Shown here piece by piece: positions 35,891 through 49,055 of a DNA stretch of 64,000 nucleotides. A model generated the notes under the pieces. The model worked only from the letters and a program-made list of their open reading frames with translations, was not told the DNA's origin and did not search any database. The stretch covers positions 1 through 64,000 of the forward strand of contig JAVJTT010000007.1 in NCBI GenBank assembly GCA_040220135.1. The letters run 5' to 3'. The position numbers and the translations under genes were made by a program. Source of the DNA: CAJXMH01 sp040220135. Lineage in GTDB: Bacteria > Bacteroidota > Bacteroidia > Flavobacteriales_E > Vicingaceae. Numbering within the stretch: position 1 is the stretch's first letter; every line of letters begins with the position of its first letter.

Positions 35891-37113
35891 CGCAATTGGT
35901 GAAAATCGTCTTCTTTCAATTCGGATTGAGCAATCTCCATTAGATCTTCAGCACTTATGTCATCAATCATTTTGTGAATTTCTTGAAGGCTTTTGATTTC
36001 ATTTCGAACCAAGAGGCTTTTTCCATAGCTCAACATTAAGTTGGCATTACTCTCTCGGGCCAGTGCCAGTTGCCCTTTGAGTTGTTGTTTATTCAAATGC
36101 AATTTGTTTGGGCTCAAGGGTTTTTGGCGTAGCAGTTTTAATTCTTTATAGATGGCCTGCAAACAGGCGTCAACGTATTTTGGGTCGGTAGCCAAATAAA
36201 TTGAGAACAAACCACTGTCGGCATAAGTGGCATAATTGGATTCTAGATTATAAGTATAGCCAAAACGCTCACGCACTTTTAAATTCAAAATGCTATTCAT
36301 GGCCGGGCCACCAATCATGTTGTTGAGTAAACTCATGCAAATTCGCTTTGGATGGTGCATGCCATAAGTGGCCGATCCTAACATGATGTGGGTTTGTTTG
36401 GTCCCTCTTGGGTCTGTTACAAGCTGCGGTTTAACCGGGGTAAAGTTGGCTTGTGTTTTTTCTACTTTTCCACTTTTTAGGCTTGCAAAATAGCGTTCTA
36501 GTTTATTTTTTAGTTGTTTAACCGACAGATTTCCTACCGAACTGAAAACCATGTTTTCTGCTTTGTACAAGCGTGCTTGGTAGTTAAAAATATCTTTCCT
36601 ACTCAAGGCTAAAACACTTTCACGGCTTCCTAGAATTTGCTTTCCCAAGGCATGACCTTGGTAGACTTGACTTTCAAAATCATCGTATATCTGATCTGCC
36701 GGACTGTCTTGATAAACCAAAATTTCATCGAGCACCACTTCTTTCTCTTTGATCAATTCCTTTTCGGGAAAGGTAGAATTCATAACTACATCGGCAATTA
36801 GTTCAATTGCGCGATTGTAGTATTCCGTCAAAAATGAAGCGTTTAAACAGGTAGTTTCTTTGGTCGTAAAGGCATCAAGTTCTCCTCCTACACTATCCAA
36901 TCGGTTTAAAATGTGATAGGCTCTTCGATTGGTGGTTCCCTTAAATAATGCGTGTTCGATAAAGTGAGCCAAGCCATGCTCATCTGTGTTTTCATCTCTC
37001 GTTCCGGCATGGATAAACAAGCCAATATGCGCCACAGGGCGATCGCTTTGTTTGTGAACCACTCGCAGTCCGTTAGATAAAGTAAAAGTTTGAAATTCCG
37101 GCTGTTTTTGCAT
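35875..37113 (-). CDS. M16 family zinc peptidase
   Basis: 412 residues. The inverted zinc motif HxxEH is HFIEH (residues 50-54 from this start) in EHGLAHFIEHALFKGT, with the distal Glu expected in IADVVMNSTFPEKELIKEKE. The C-terminal half is the usual inactive M16_C domain (YLATDPKYVD). I start at the ATG at 37113; the upstream in-frame codon is TTG. On the minus strand a TACCTTTG box ends only about 6 bases before this ATG, so the mRNA may be almost leaderless. No signal peptide is seen. Confidence 0.9.
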   Translation of the reverse strand: MQKQPEFQTFTLSNGLRVVHKQSDRPVAHIGLFIHAGTRDENTDEHGLAHFIEHALFKGTTNRRAYHILNRLDSVGGELDAFTTKETTCLNASFLTEYYNRAIELIADVVMNSTFPEKELIKEKEVVLDEILVYQDSPADQIYDDFESQVYQGHALGKQILGSRESVLALSRKDIFNYQARLYKAENMVFSSVGNLSVKQLKNKLERYFASLKSGKVEKTQANFTPVKPQLVTDPRGTKQTHIMLGSATYGMHHPKRICMSLLNNMIGGPAMNSILNLKVRERFGYTYNLESNYATYADSGLFSIYLATDPKYVDACLQAIYKELKLLRQKPLSPNKLHLNKQQLKGQLALARESNANLMLSYGKSLLVRNEIKSLQEIHKMIDDISAEDLMEIAQSELKEDDFHQLRYVSA

Positions 37114-37146
37114 GGCGGGCAAAGGTAAAGAAAGCCTGTCAAGGAT

Positions 37147-38565
37147 TTAACTACCTAAAGAGTCCGTCATGTTTTTATAATGGTCGTAGCGTTTCATGAT
37201 CTGATTCACATAAGCAAAAGGTTCACTGCCTCGGCAATAACCATAATAAGCCACTGGATCTTGGTAGTATTTGGGTTTGCTTTTGTTTTTTAACATGGTG
37301 GCTACATTCTCTTCCCACAACTCCGGATTTAGTTCGTGCTTGGTTGCCAAGCGAATGGCATCATACACATGTCCTAAGCCTACATTATAAGCCGCCAAAA
37401 CAAACTTACGCCGCTCTGTAGAGTCGGCAACCTTTTCCTTAAACTCTTCTTCTAGCCACTTTAAGTATTTCAGACCAGCTTTTAGGTTTTCTCTTGGCCC
37501 CGAACTAGAATCTACCCCATAAGCTTGAGCTGTTTCCGGCATCAACTGCATAAGCCCATAAGCTCCGGCCCAACTTTCGGCATGATGATCAAATTGAGAT
37601 TCTTGGTAAACTAGAGAACTTACCAAACGCCAATCCCAACCTGCTTGCTCACTTTCTGCCTTTATCATTTCATCGTATTGACTAATCTGTCCACTTTTGG
37701 CGGTATACAGTTTGCTCTTTACCCGAGACCGATACAAGCTAGTGTTGCCGTAGTACTTTAAGTAGATGACTCTAAAGTCAACCGTTTTTTTAAACTTCTC
37801 TAGCCACTGATTAATGGCGTTTAGCAAATCAGGGGAAGTTTTTCGTACTGCCCACGCAATTTGTTGCTCTAAACTTACCGGTGTTTTAATATAGAGGTTG
37901 CGGTAAAATGCTCGGTTTATTTTTGCCACGTGTTGGTCGGCCACGGTGTAATCTATACCTCCATTAGAAACTTGCTTGATCAACTCTTCCACCGAAGTGT
38001 TTCCCGAAACCTCTTTAATGTGAATGGGGCCACCTACCTCTTCTGAAAGGTTTTGAATTCGATTGTAAAAAGAGGAGTTTTTACGCAAGTAAACTTCTTT
38101 ACCAATCATCTCCGAAGGGGTGCGTACCAAGTCATCATCAGCTCTTTGTACCAATACTTGATGCGAATAAATTAGGGGTTCTGTAAAAGCCAACTGTTCT
38201 GCTCGCTCACGGGTAACGGTTAAGTTAGCGGCAATAATGTCACCCTGGAGCGCCTGCAAGGAGTCGATTACTACATCCATATTTGAAATGGGAATGACTT
38301 CCAATTCTAAGTCCACTTCTTTGGCAAATCGAGACAGTAACTCATATTCAAAACCCATAGGGGCACCTTTGTAAACAAAATAGGAGGTAGAGCTATTGTC
38401 GATCAAGGCTCTTAAGTGTCCGGCTTCTTTTAAGTCGTTTAGGTCAAGCACCGGTTCCACCTTTTTGGGTTTAGGCGCTTTTTCTTCGGTATTATCTTTG
38501 CATGCTGCAAAGCCAAGAAAAATTAAAGTAACAATTAGAAGATTAAATGAGGGTTGAACTTTCAT
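37147..38565 (-). CDS. MltF-like lytic transglycosylase lipoprotein
   Basis: 472 residues. The lipobox is GFAACK. The first ~270 residues form a family-3 solute-binding-like domain (LRALIDNSSTSYFVYKGAPM, then GFEYELLSRFA). A C-terminal SLT domain follows with catalytic Glu322 in SSLVYQESQFD, then AGAYGLMQLMPETAQAYG and AAYNVGLGHV. It cuts peptidoglycan at the outer-membrane face; in MltF the N-domain senses muropeptides. Lies 33 bases upstream of the M16 gene, likely the same transcription unit. Confidence 0.92.
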   Translation of the reverse strand: MKVQPSFNLLIVTLIFLGFAACKDNTEEKAPKPKKVEPVLDLNDLKEAGHLRALIDNSSTSYFVYKGAPMGFEYELLSRFAKEVDLELEVIPISNMDVVIDSLQALQGDIIAANLTVTRERAEQLAFTEPLIYSHQVLVQRADDDLVRTPSEMIGKEVYLRKNSSFYNRIQNLSEEVGGPIHIKEVSGNTSVEELIKQVSNGGIDYTVADQHVAKINRAFYRNLYIKTPVSLEQQIAWAVRKTSPDLLNAINQWLEKFKKTVDFRVIYLKYYGNTSLYRSRVKSKLYTAKSGQISQYDEMIKAESEQAGWDWRLVSSLVYQESQFDHHAESWAGAYGLMQLMPETAQAYGVDSSSGPRENLKAGLKYLKWLEEEFKEKVADSTERRKFVLAAYNVGLGHVYDAIRLATKHELNPELWEENVATMLKNKSKPKYYQDPVAYYGYCRGSEPFAYVNQIMKRYDHYKNMTDSLGS

Positions 38566-38703
38566 CTATTTTCAATTATACTCATTTTCTATTTAATCTA
38601 TACCTTACTTGGGTAAAATTGAAATGGTGATTCACATTTTGCTATTAATAAGTCTATCAGAGAGCAGTCCTTAATCAAAAGGCCCTCACTAATTTTGAAC
38701 GCA

Positions 38704-40815
38704 ATGAAAAAAATCTACATCCTTTTCCTTTTGGCGGCCTTTAGCGTGCAGTTGAAAGCCGGTAAAATAGAAAGAGCATACGAAGCTTTAGAGGTCTTTA
38801 ATTACTTTAAGGCCAAAGAGCTTTTCGATAAAGTGAAGGACAAGGACATAGTAGCTGCTCCCTTTGGCTTAAGTGTGATCTATGGCCGAAATGATAACCC
38901 ATTCTACAATTTAGATTCCGCTTTCCATTATATCTTACAGGCCGACTCTAATTATCTGAAACTCGTGCCGAAAGGGATAGAAGACCTACACGAGCTAGAC
39001 GTGGATTCCATGCGAATTGAGAATTGGAAAGACAGCATTGATCGAAAAGTATTTGAAAAAATAGCCGCTAACCCTTCGGTAAGTTTGTGGGAAACTTACA
39101 TCAATAAGCACTTTGATTCTCCCTATTTACAGCAGGCCATCGAGGCCCGTGATCAATTGGCTTTTGCTTTTGCAAAGGAAAAGAACACAGCCGATGCGTA
39201 TCAATTTTTCATACAAACTTATCCGAATTCGAAGCAGTACTATGAAGCCAAAAATTTGTTTGAATTAAGACTCTACGAAGAACAAACCAGTCATGAAACG
39301 GTGGTTGAATACCAACAATTTGTTTTGACTTATCCTAATAGCCCTTATTTGAGAACGGCTCAAGACTCGATCTACAATAAGGTTACAAAAGCTAATCGTA
39401 TAGAAGTTTACGAGCGGTTTATAGAAGGCTATCCAGACAATCCAAATGTGGAGAAGGCGTGGAAGAACCTATACAAACTTTACATGGTTGATTACAGTCC
39501 TGAGCGCATTGTAGAATTTCGCATCGATTACCCCGACTTTCCTTTTGTTGCAGACCTAATGCAAGACATGAAACTGGCCCTCAAAACATATTTGCCATTT
39601 AGTCGAAATGGGAAATGGGGGTTTATGGATACTACCGGGCAAATTCTTATTGCACCGGAATATGATTTAGTAGAACCTTTTCAGGAGGGATTGGCATTGG
39701 CGGTTAAAGACGGGAAGGTAGGTTATTTGAACAAGAGTGGCGAAGTGGTGATTCCTTTTGAATACGAAGATGGAGAATCGTTTAAGCAAGGCCTAGCTGT
39801 TGTCATGAAACAGAATTATTACGGATTAATTGATAAGACTAATCAGGCAAGGTTGCCTTTTACTTATGAAGTGGTGGGTACATTTTACTCCGATTTAGCG
39901 GTCATTGCAAATGATACTGCCTACGGTTATGTGAACCGAGAAGGTAAAGTGGTTATTCCACCCACCCTAGAATTTGCTGATGATTTTCAACATGGTTTTG
40001 CCATGGTTGAACTAGATGAAAAGAAAGGGCTGATCAATGAATTGGGCAAATTAGTAGTACCTGCAGAATACCAGTGGTTGGAAAATTTGAATGAATTAGG
40101 TTTAGCACGAGCAAAAAAAGACAGTTTGTATGGCTTGATCGATAAGAACGGCTCTGTGGTTTTGCCTTTTGAGTATGACAGAATTGGGGAGTTTCAAGAA
40201 GGACTTGCCTTGATCATGAAGCAAGGAAAGTACGGTTATGTAAATTCCCAAGGTGAAATAGTCATTGACTTGGATTTCGATTTTAAAGTAGAAGCTCTCG
40301 TTTGGGGAAAGTTTCATGAGAGCTATGTGAAATATCATTTAAAAGAGAAGTTTGGCATTCTTGATACTAGTGGAGCAAAGGTCTTTCCCGCCATTTTTCA
40401 AGATGTTGGAGAGTATAAGCCCAATACTTTTGTGGCAGTAAAGAAAAGAGGAAAGTGGGGCTATTCCAATGAGAACTTGAATTTAGTTATTCCCTATCAA
40501 TACGAAGTGAGCCGAACTTTTGAAAACGAAAGAGGCTTAGTAAAGAAAGAAGGAAGGTGGGGCATGATCAATAAAAAAGAGAACTGGGTTTTAGAAAACC
40601 GCTATGCGCAGATTGAAAACCTGGGAGATAGTTTGTATCTTTTAAAACATGAAGAAGGACAAAAGCTTTTTCACTTGTCCAATGATAAGCCTTTTCAAGA
40701 ACAGTATCTTCAGATCAAAGTTTTTAATCAACGCTACCTTAGCTTGCAAACTGAAAATAGCTTGATGTATTACGATCGCGAGAGAAAGAATTACATTCAA
40801 GCTCAAAAGAAGTAG
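38704..40815 (+). CDS. Secreted WG-repeat protein
   Basis: 703 residues. A signal peptide (MKKIYILFLLAAFSVQLKAG) is followed by a TPR-like helical half (about 25-290) and a C-terminal half of at least nine WG repeats, each like GKWGFMDTTGQILIAPEYD or YGLIDKNGSVVLPFEYD. WG repeats form beta-blades, probably for protein binding. I start at the ATG at 38704; the in-frame TTG at 38695 is not needed. The Nudix gene starts directly at its stop. Confidence 0.9.
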   Translation: MKKIYILFLLAAFSVQLKAGKIERAYEALEVFNYFKAKELFDKVKDKDIVAAPFGLSVIYGRNDNPFYNLDSAFHYILQADSNYLKLVPKGIEDLHELDVDSMRIENWKDSIDRKVFEKIAANPSVSLWETYINKHFDSPYLQQAIEARDQLAFAFAKEKNTADAYQFFIQTYPNSKQYYEAKNLFELRLYEEQTSHETVVEYQQFVLTYPNSPYLRTAQDSIYNKVTKANRIEVYERFIEGYPDNPNVEKAWKNLYKLYMVDYSPERIVEFRIDYPDFPFVADLMQDMKLALKTYLPFSRNGKWGFMDTTGQILIAPEYDLVEPFQEGLALAVKDGKVGYLNKSGEVVIPFEYEDGESFKQGLAVVMKQNYYGLIDKTNQARLPFTYEVVGTFYSDLAVIANDTAYGYVNREGKVVIPPTLEFADDFQHGFAMVELDEKKGLINELGKLVVPAEYQWLENLNELGLARAKKDSLYGLIDKNGSVVLPFEYDRIGEFQEGLALIMKQGKYGYVNSQGEIVIDLDFDFKVEALVWGKFHESYVKYHLKEKFGILDTSGAKVFPAIFQDVGEYKPNTFVAVKKRGKWGYSNENLNLVIPYQYEVSRTFENERGLVKKEGRWGMINKKENWVLENRYAQIENLGDSLYLLKHEEGQKLFHLSNDKPFQEQYLQIKVFNQRYLSLQTENSLMYYDRERKNYIQAQKK

Positions 40816-41451
40816 ATGCGCAAAGAGTTTGAAATATTTCTTCAAGAACGCTTGCAGCGACCTTTGCCAGGCCATGCAGCACATCAAAAGTTAATGGCCC
40901 ATCGCAAAGCCTATGAAGAAATGGATCTCGAAAAAGTAAAGCCAAGAAAAAGCGCGGTCTTGCTATTGTTGTACCCTAAGCAAGGGGAGTGGCATACGGT
41001 CTTTATTGAGAGACCTAAATATAAGGGGGTTCATTCCGGACAGATTGCGCTACCTGGCGGAAAGCATGAATTAGTAGACTTAAATTTAGAGCAAACCGCC
41101 TTGCGAGAAGCAGAAGAGGAGTTAGCCATTCGAGCAACCGAAGTCAAAGTGGTGGGGAAACTATCTTCACTTTATGTGCCCCCTAGCAACTTTGTTATTG
41201 AGCCCTATGTGGGTTTTCATCAGCAACAACCTCGGTTCAAAGCCGAGCCAATGGAGGTCGCTTCTGTAATAGAAGTGCCTTTAACCGATTTAATTGGGGA
41301 GGATAAGATAAGCTCAAAGGTCTTGACGCTTGCCAATAAATTGCGTTATGAAGCTTTGGGTTATCCGGTTAAACATCACCTGATATGGGGCGCAACCGGC
41401 ATGATGATCAAGGAATTTACAGAAGTCATAGAAGACTTTTATACCACATAA
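40816..41451 (+). CDS. NudL-type CoA pyrophosphatase
   Basis: 211 residues. The NudL/PCD1 signature GVHSGQIALPGGKHE precedes the Nudix box (GGKHELVDLNLEQTALREAE, then EELAI). It should hydrolyse CoA or its derivatives to 4'-phosphopantetheine and 3',5'-ADP. It follows the WG gene without a gap and its 3' end overlaps a convergent small gene by 13 bases. Confidence 0.9.
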   Translation: MRKEFEIFLQERLQRPLPGHAAHQKLMAHRKAYEEMDLEKVKPRKSAVLLLLYPKQGEWHTVFIERPKYKGVHSGQIALPGGKHELVDLNLEQTALREAEEELAIRATEVKVVGKLSSLYVPPSNFVIEPYVGFHQQQPRFKAEPMEVASVIEVPLTDLIGEDKISSKVLTLANKLRYEALGYPVKHHLIWGATGMMIKEFTEVIEDFYTT

Positions 41452-41624
41452 CGAGTCAATACAAAGTAAACGGCATAAATGGCAACCAAAGCCAATAGGA
41501 TCTTACCCGACCCTTTGTAATACCAAGGTAGTTTTTTGATGTCTTTCCGATAAGCCCAAACCAGATAACTGATAAAGAGAATAAGAAAGAAGATAACAAA
41601 GGCAATACGTCCTGAAGTAAACAT
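41439..41624 (-). CDS. Small two-TM membrane protein
   Basis: 61 residues: IAFVIFFLILFISYLVWAYR and ILLALVAIYAVYFVLTRYVV form two helices joined by a basic loop (KDIKKLPWYYKGSGK). It resembles a conserved Bacteroidota hypothetical of unknown role. Lies 14 bases downstream of the Smr gene on the same strand. Confidence 0.75.
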   Translation of the reverse strand: MFTSGRIAFVIFFLILFISYLVWAYRKDIKKLPWYYKGSGKILLALVAIYAVYFVLTRYVV

Positions 41625-41638
41625 GCTTTAGTTCCGGT

Positions 41639-41893
41639 TTAATGTTTAAAGTGAACGAAAAGTCGACCAAAGTTCTTGCTATCCTTTTCGATTCGATGGT
41701 ATTGATTTTTAATGTGCTTTTGCTGCAAGAAACGAATCACCCTCTTTTTTAGTTGACCGCTTCCTTTGCCCGGGATAATTTCCACCACTTTGTGTTTGTT
41801 TGCTATGGCTTCTTCCATTACTTCGCTTAATGCTTGATCAATTTGCTGACCTTTATTGTATACATCATGCAAATCAAGTTTCAATTTTCCCAT
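41639..41893 (-). CDS. Smr-domain protein
   Basis: 84 residues making up a lone Smr domain (MutS2 C-terminal type): LDLHDVY at the start and the nucleic-acid-binding IIPGKGSGQLKKRV, then HFKH at the end. The domain nicks or binds branched DNA or stalled-ribosome mRNA in different proteins; here it stands alone. Confidence 0.88.
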   Translation of the reverse strand: MGKLKLDLHDVYNKGQQIDQALSEVMEEAIANKHKVVEIIPGKGSGQLKKRVIRFLQQKHIKNQYHRIEKDSKNFGRLFVHFKH

Positions 41894-41977
41894 AATGCAA
41901 AATTAACAACTAAACTGCTTAGCAGTTTTAGAATAAAGTTAGATAGCATTAATTTCCCCATTTAAAAATAACCCTTT

Positions 41978-42661
41978 ATGAAGATAGTAGTTAGCGGAGC
42001 AAGCAGAGGAATAGGAAGAGCAGTAGCTCTAAAGTTAGCTGAAGAAGGCCATCAAGTGTTAGCCTTGGCGAGAAGTAGTTCTGCACTAGAAGACTTAGAG
42101 CGTTTAAACCCTCCTATAAAAAGTGTAGCAGTCGATCTGCTCAATTTAGTTGCCTTGCAAGAGAAAGTAAAACCCATACTAGAAGAGTGGGGGCAAGTGG
42201 ATGCACTATTGAACAATGCCGGACATTTGGTCAATAAATCCTTTTTAGAAACAAAAGCAAGTGATTTTCTAGCTCAGTATGAAAGCAATGTGATCAGTGC
42301 CGTAAATTTGTCTCAATGCTGTATTCCTTACATGCCGACTCAATCGCACATTTTGAACATAAGCAGTATGGGGGGTGTGCAAGGTAGCAGCAAGTTTCCG
42401 GGGCTATCAGCTTACAGTGCTTCTAAAGGAGCCATGAGTATATTGACCGAATGCATGGCAGAAGAATTAAAGGAAAAAGGGGTGAGGGTTAATGCCTTGG
42501 CCCTTGGGGCGGTGCAAACCGATATGTTAGAAAAGGCTTTCCCTGGCTTTGAAGCTCCGCTTAAGGCCAATGAAATGGCGGCATACATAAGCCGCTTTGC
42601 TATGGAGGCACACCATTACATCAATGGAAAAATCATTCCGGTGAGTTTGGGCAATCCCTAA
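41978..42661 (+). CDS. Short-chain dehydrogenase/reductase
   Basis: 227 residues, classical SDR. The cofactor loop is VSGASRGIGRAVAL (5-18), the NNAG motif follows (LLNNAGH), and the active site is YSASK (Y146, K150) with the catalytic Ser in NISSMGG. A basic residue after the glycine loop suggests NADP. The substrate is unknown. Last gene before the rRNA promoter region. Confidence 0.92.
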   Translation: MKIVVSGASRGIGRAVALKLAEEGHQVLALARSSSALEDLERLNPPIKSVAVDLLNLVALQEKVKPILEEWGQVDALLNNAGHLVNKSFLETKASDFLAQYESNVISAVNLSQCCIPYMPTQSHILNISSMGGVQGSSKFPGLSAYSASKGAMSILTECMAEELKEKGVRVNALALGAVQTDMLEKAFPGFEAPLKANEMAAYISRFAMEAHHYINGKIIPVSLGNP

Positions 42662-42715
42662 TTAGTTGAGGTTCAGTAAGAGTAAAAAAACTTTTAAAAA
42701 AACCTCAAATTATTG

Positions 42716-43059
42716 TTGCCAGAAAGAGATTCTTATCTAAATTTGCCCTCCCGATTTTTTTGAAGGGGTAGTTCACTGAAAAGCTATAAAAGCGAAAGAA
42801 AAATATTTTTTTCAAAAAGCATTGCAGGTTCAATTTTAATTGTACATTTGCGGCCCCAAAAAATGGGAGAGTTCTTTTTGGAAATTAGTTTGAAAAAAGA
42901 TTTCAAAAATATTTTTCGAAAAGTGTTGCAGATTCAATTTTAGTTGTACATTTGCGGCCCAAAAAAAATGGGATAGTTCTTTTCGGAAATTGAGTTGAAA
43001 AAAAGATTTCAAAATATTTTTCGGAAAGTGTTGCAAGTTCAATTTTTGTTGTACATTTG
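42716..43059 (+). promoter_or_regulatory. Four tandem rRNA promoters with 104-105-base spacing
   Basis: Each has TTG, an 18- or 19-base spacer and a TAnnTTTG box: P1 TTG 42716, TAAATTTG 42738-42745; P2 TTG 42822, TACATTTG 42843-42850; P3 TTG 42926, TACATTTG 42947-42954; P4 TTG 43031, TACATTTG 43052-43059. Box-to-box distances are 105, 104 and 105. P2-P4 lie in clear tandem copies of a ~105-base unit that also repeats the start region (GCGGCCC then an A-run and GGGA). P1 is diverged but keeps the spacing. P4 leaves a leader of about 175 bases before 16S. Confidence 0.85.
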
Positions 43060-43156
43060 CAGCCCCAAATTAAAAATTGGGAGTTCATTAAAAAGATTTT
43101 ACAAGCGAAAGCTTTAAAATATAAGAGTTCAGCGCAAGCTGAAAGTTCTTTGAAAA

Positions 43157-43187
43157 GATTGAAGAAAAGAAGAAAGGTAAATACCTT
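43157..43187 (+). other. Left arm of the 16S processing stem
   Basis: GATTGAAGAAAAGAAGAAAG then GTAAATACCTT is largely complementary to AAGGTATTTATCTTTCCTTT then CTTCAAT at 44810-44836, just after 16S. The two would pair around 16S and form the usual RNase III site. Confidence 0.75.
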
Positions 43188-43241
43188 GAGTTTTAAATAA
43201 CTTTGAGTAACTGAGCCTAGCAAAGCATTAAACTTTTAATT

Positions 43242-44764
<1,523 letters not shown>

Positions 44765-44809
44765 AGAGATTTAGGTAGTTACTCTTCTCTTCGATTTATT
44801 CGAGGAGAA

Positions 44810-44836
44810 AAGGTATTTATCTTTCCTTTCTTCAAT
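44810..44836 (+). other. Right arm of the 16S processing stem
   Basis: Complement of 43157-43187, in the 16S-tRNA spacer. The rest of the spacer (44765-44928) also has a hairpin at about 44782-44810 (CTTCTCTTCGATTTATTCGA then GGAGAA) and no gene. Confidence 0.7.
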
Positions 44837-44928
44837 ATTTTATTGTTCCCAAGCTATTATAGTCCCATGTGGAACCATTGCGCTAACTTCAGAAGCGCTT
44901 AAGCTTACTGAAATAGGGAATTTAAAAC

Positions 44929-45002
44929 AGTCCCGTAGCTCAGCTGGTTAGAGCGCTACACTGATAATGTAGAGGTCCGCAGTTCAAGTCTGCGCGGGAC
45001 TA
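44929..45002 (+). tRNA. tRNA-Ile (GAT)
   Basis: Full cloverleaf of 74 bases: acceptor AGTCCCG with CGGGACT, D-arm GCTC...GAGC, anticodon loop CTGATAA (GAT), T-arm with TTCAAGT, discriminator A. CCA is not encoded. Confidence 0.97.
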
Positions 45003-45014
45003 CTTAATAAGCTA

Positions 45015-45088
45015 GGGGAATTAGCTCAGCTGGCTAGAGCGCCTGCCTTGCACGCAGGAGGTCATCGGTTCGACTCCGATATTCTCCA
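45015..45088 (+). tRNA. tRNA-Ala (TGC)
   Basis: Full cloverleaf of 74 bases: acceptor GGGGAAT with ATTCTCC, D-arm GCTC...GAGC, anticodon loop CTTGCAC (TGC), T-loop TTCGACT, discriminator A. CCA is not encoded. Confidence 0.97.
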
Positions 45089-45126
45089 CTACATTCACTG
45101 AAAAGTGAACGTTCTTTAAAATAACT

Positions 45127-45211
45127 AGATAATTAGCATTTCGTTTAACGAAAGGGCTAGAGTAGTCTGATTTAATCAAACTATTCATCGGTTCAATTCC
45201 GGTATAATCTA
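45127..45211 (+). pseudogene. Degenerate tRNA-Ala-derived copy in the rRNA spacer
   Basis: From about 45153 the strand matches the 3' part of the adjacent tRNA-Ala in register: GGCTAGAG, then 22 bases replaced in both, then TCATCGGTTC, AATTCCGGTATAATCTACTA against the tRNA-Ala end. It can be folded with a 6/7 acceptor (AGATAAT/ATAATCT), an anticodon stem of 4/5 pairs around loop ATTTAAT, and a perfect 5-bp T-arm around TTCAATT. The D-arm is broken by an inserted palindrome (TTTCGTTTAACGAAA). The loop would give anticodon TTA. Best taken as a tRNA relic. Confidence 0.6.
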
Positions 45212-45280
45212 CTATTAACCTTCTAAGCTTCCGCTAAGAAGGGATTTCATCTGCAGAAATTCTGCAGGGAACAAGTTCTT

Positions 45281-45320
45281 TGACATCTTGAAAGAAAATA
45301 CAATATAATTGTAAGAGTTA
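45281..45320 (+). other. Left arm of the 23S processing stem
   Basis: TGACATCTTGAAAGAAAATA then CAATATAATTGTAAGAGTTA is complementary, with small gaps, to 48262-48309 after 23S. A separate perfect hairpin (CTGCAGAA/TTCTGCAG) lies at 45251-45267. Confidence 0.7.
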
Positions 45321-45377
45321 GAACCGATATCAATAATGCAAGTTGATATTATTTTATGAATTTAATTTATAAAGATT

Positions 45378-48257
<2,880 letters not shown>

Positions 48258-48261
48258 CTAA

Positions 48262-48309
48262 TGTTGTAACTGTTACTCTTATACTGTATTTTCTTTCTTT
48301 TTGATGTCA
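48262..48309 (+). other. Right arm of the 23S processing stem
   Basis: Pairs with 45281-45320 across 23S. It includes TATACTGTATTTTCTTTC and TTTGATGTCA. Confidence 0.7.
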
Positions 48310-48368
48310 TGATATACATCAAATTCGTACACTGAGCGAAGTCGAAGTGCACAATTTGATAATGATTT

Positions 48369-48473
<105 letters not shown>

Positions 48474-48483
48474 TTTTTAAAGA

Positions 48484-48510
48484 CCCCTCGATTTATCGAG
48501 GGGTTTTTTT
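48484..48510 (+). terminator. rRNA operon terminator
   Basis: CCCCTCGAT (48484-48492) and ATCGAGGGG (48495-48503) form a perfect 9-bp stem followed by seven T. Confidence 0.95.
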
Positions 48511-48531
48511 ATGGAATAAAGTGAGATGGAT

Positions 48532-48733
48532 CAGAGAAGTTAATCCCGAAGTTTCGGGAGCAGATGGTACTGATCCTTTTACGCTAAGGCTTCAAAGAAC
48601 TAGGCAACCGGAAGAGCCTGCCTGCCGGCGGCAGGTATGCTTGCCCGACTGAATAGGCGGGCCTGTCCGACTAAAGAGGCGGATCATCGCCATTTTTTTT
48701 AAAGCCCCGTAGTTTTTACTACGGGGTTTTTTT
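48532..48733 (+). repeat. 5S-derived unit A with its own terminator
   Basis: Starts CAGAGAAGTTAA as in 5S and keeps GCAGATGGTACTG, GGCAACCGG, AGAG and ATCATCGCCATTTTTT in order. Three stretches differ: a hairpin CCCGAAGTTTCGGG, about 30 bases before GGCAACCGG, and about 66 bases containing CCTGCCTGCCGGCGGCAGG. The unit ends in its own terminator, CCCCGTAGT/ACTACGGGG (48705-48726) plus T-run. The 5' half of 5S is missing and no TAnnTTTG promoter lies before it. Confidence 0.85.
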
Positions 48734-48763
48734 ATGTCAAAAAGTTAATAGAAGGATAAGAGA

Positions 48764-48967
48764 CAGAGAAGTTAATCCCGAGTTTTCGGGAGCAGATGGT
48801 ACTGGTCCCTTTACACTAACGTTTCAAAGAACTAGGCAACCGGTAGAGCCTGCCTGCCGGCGGCAGGTATGCTTGCCCGACTGAAAAGGCGGGCCTGTCC
48901 GACTAAAGAGGCGGATCATCGCCATTTTTTTAAGCCCCGCCCCGACTTAGTCGGAGCGGGTTTTTTT
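48764..48967 (+). repeat. 5S-derived unit B with its own terminator
   Basis: Near copy of unit A, 232 bases further on. The inner hairpin differs (CCCGAGTTTTCGGG). The terminator has a different sequence but the same form (CCCGCCCCGAC/GTCGGAGCGGG, 48936-48960, then seven T). Like unit A it is followed by TTTTTTTATG. Confidence 0.85.
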
Positions 48968-49055
48968 ATGCCTAAAATTTATTGAAATACTGAATTGATT
49001 AGGGACATTTATTCAGATGTGATTCAGAGGTATTTCAAGGTAGCCATGAGTTGTA

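Noticed and set aside
45127..45211. Functional ochre-suppressor tRNA
   Set aside because: D-arm broken, mismatches in acceptor and anticodon stems, and ordinary TAA stops throughout the window.
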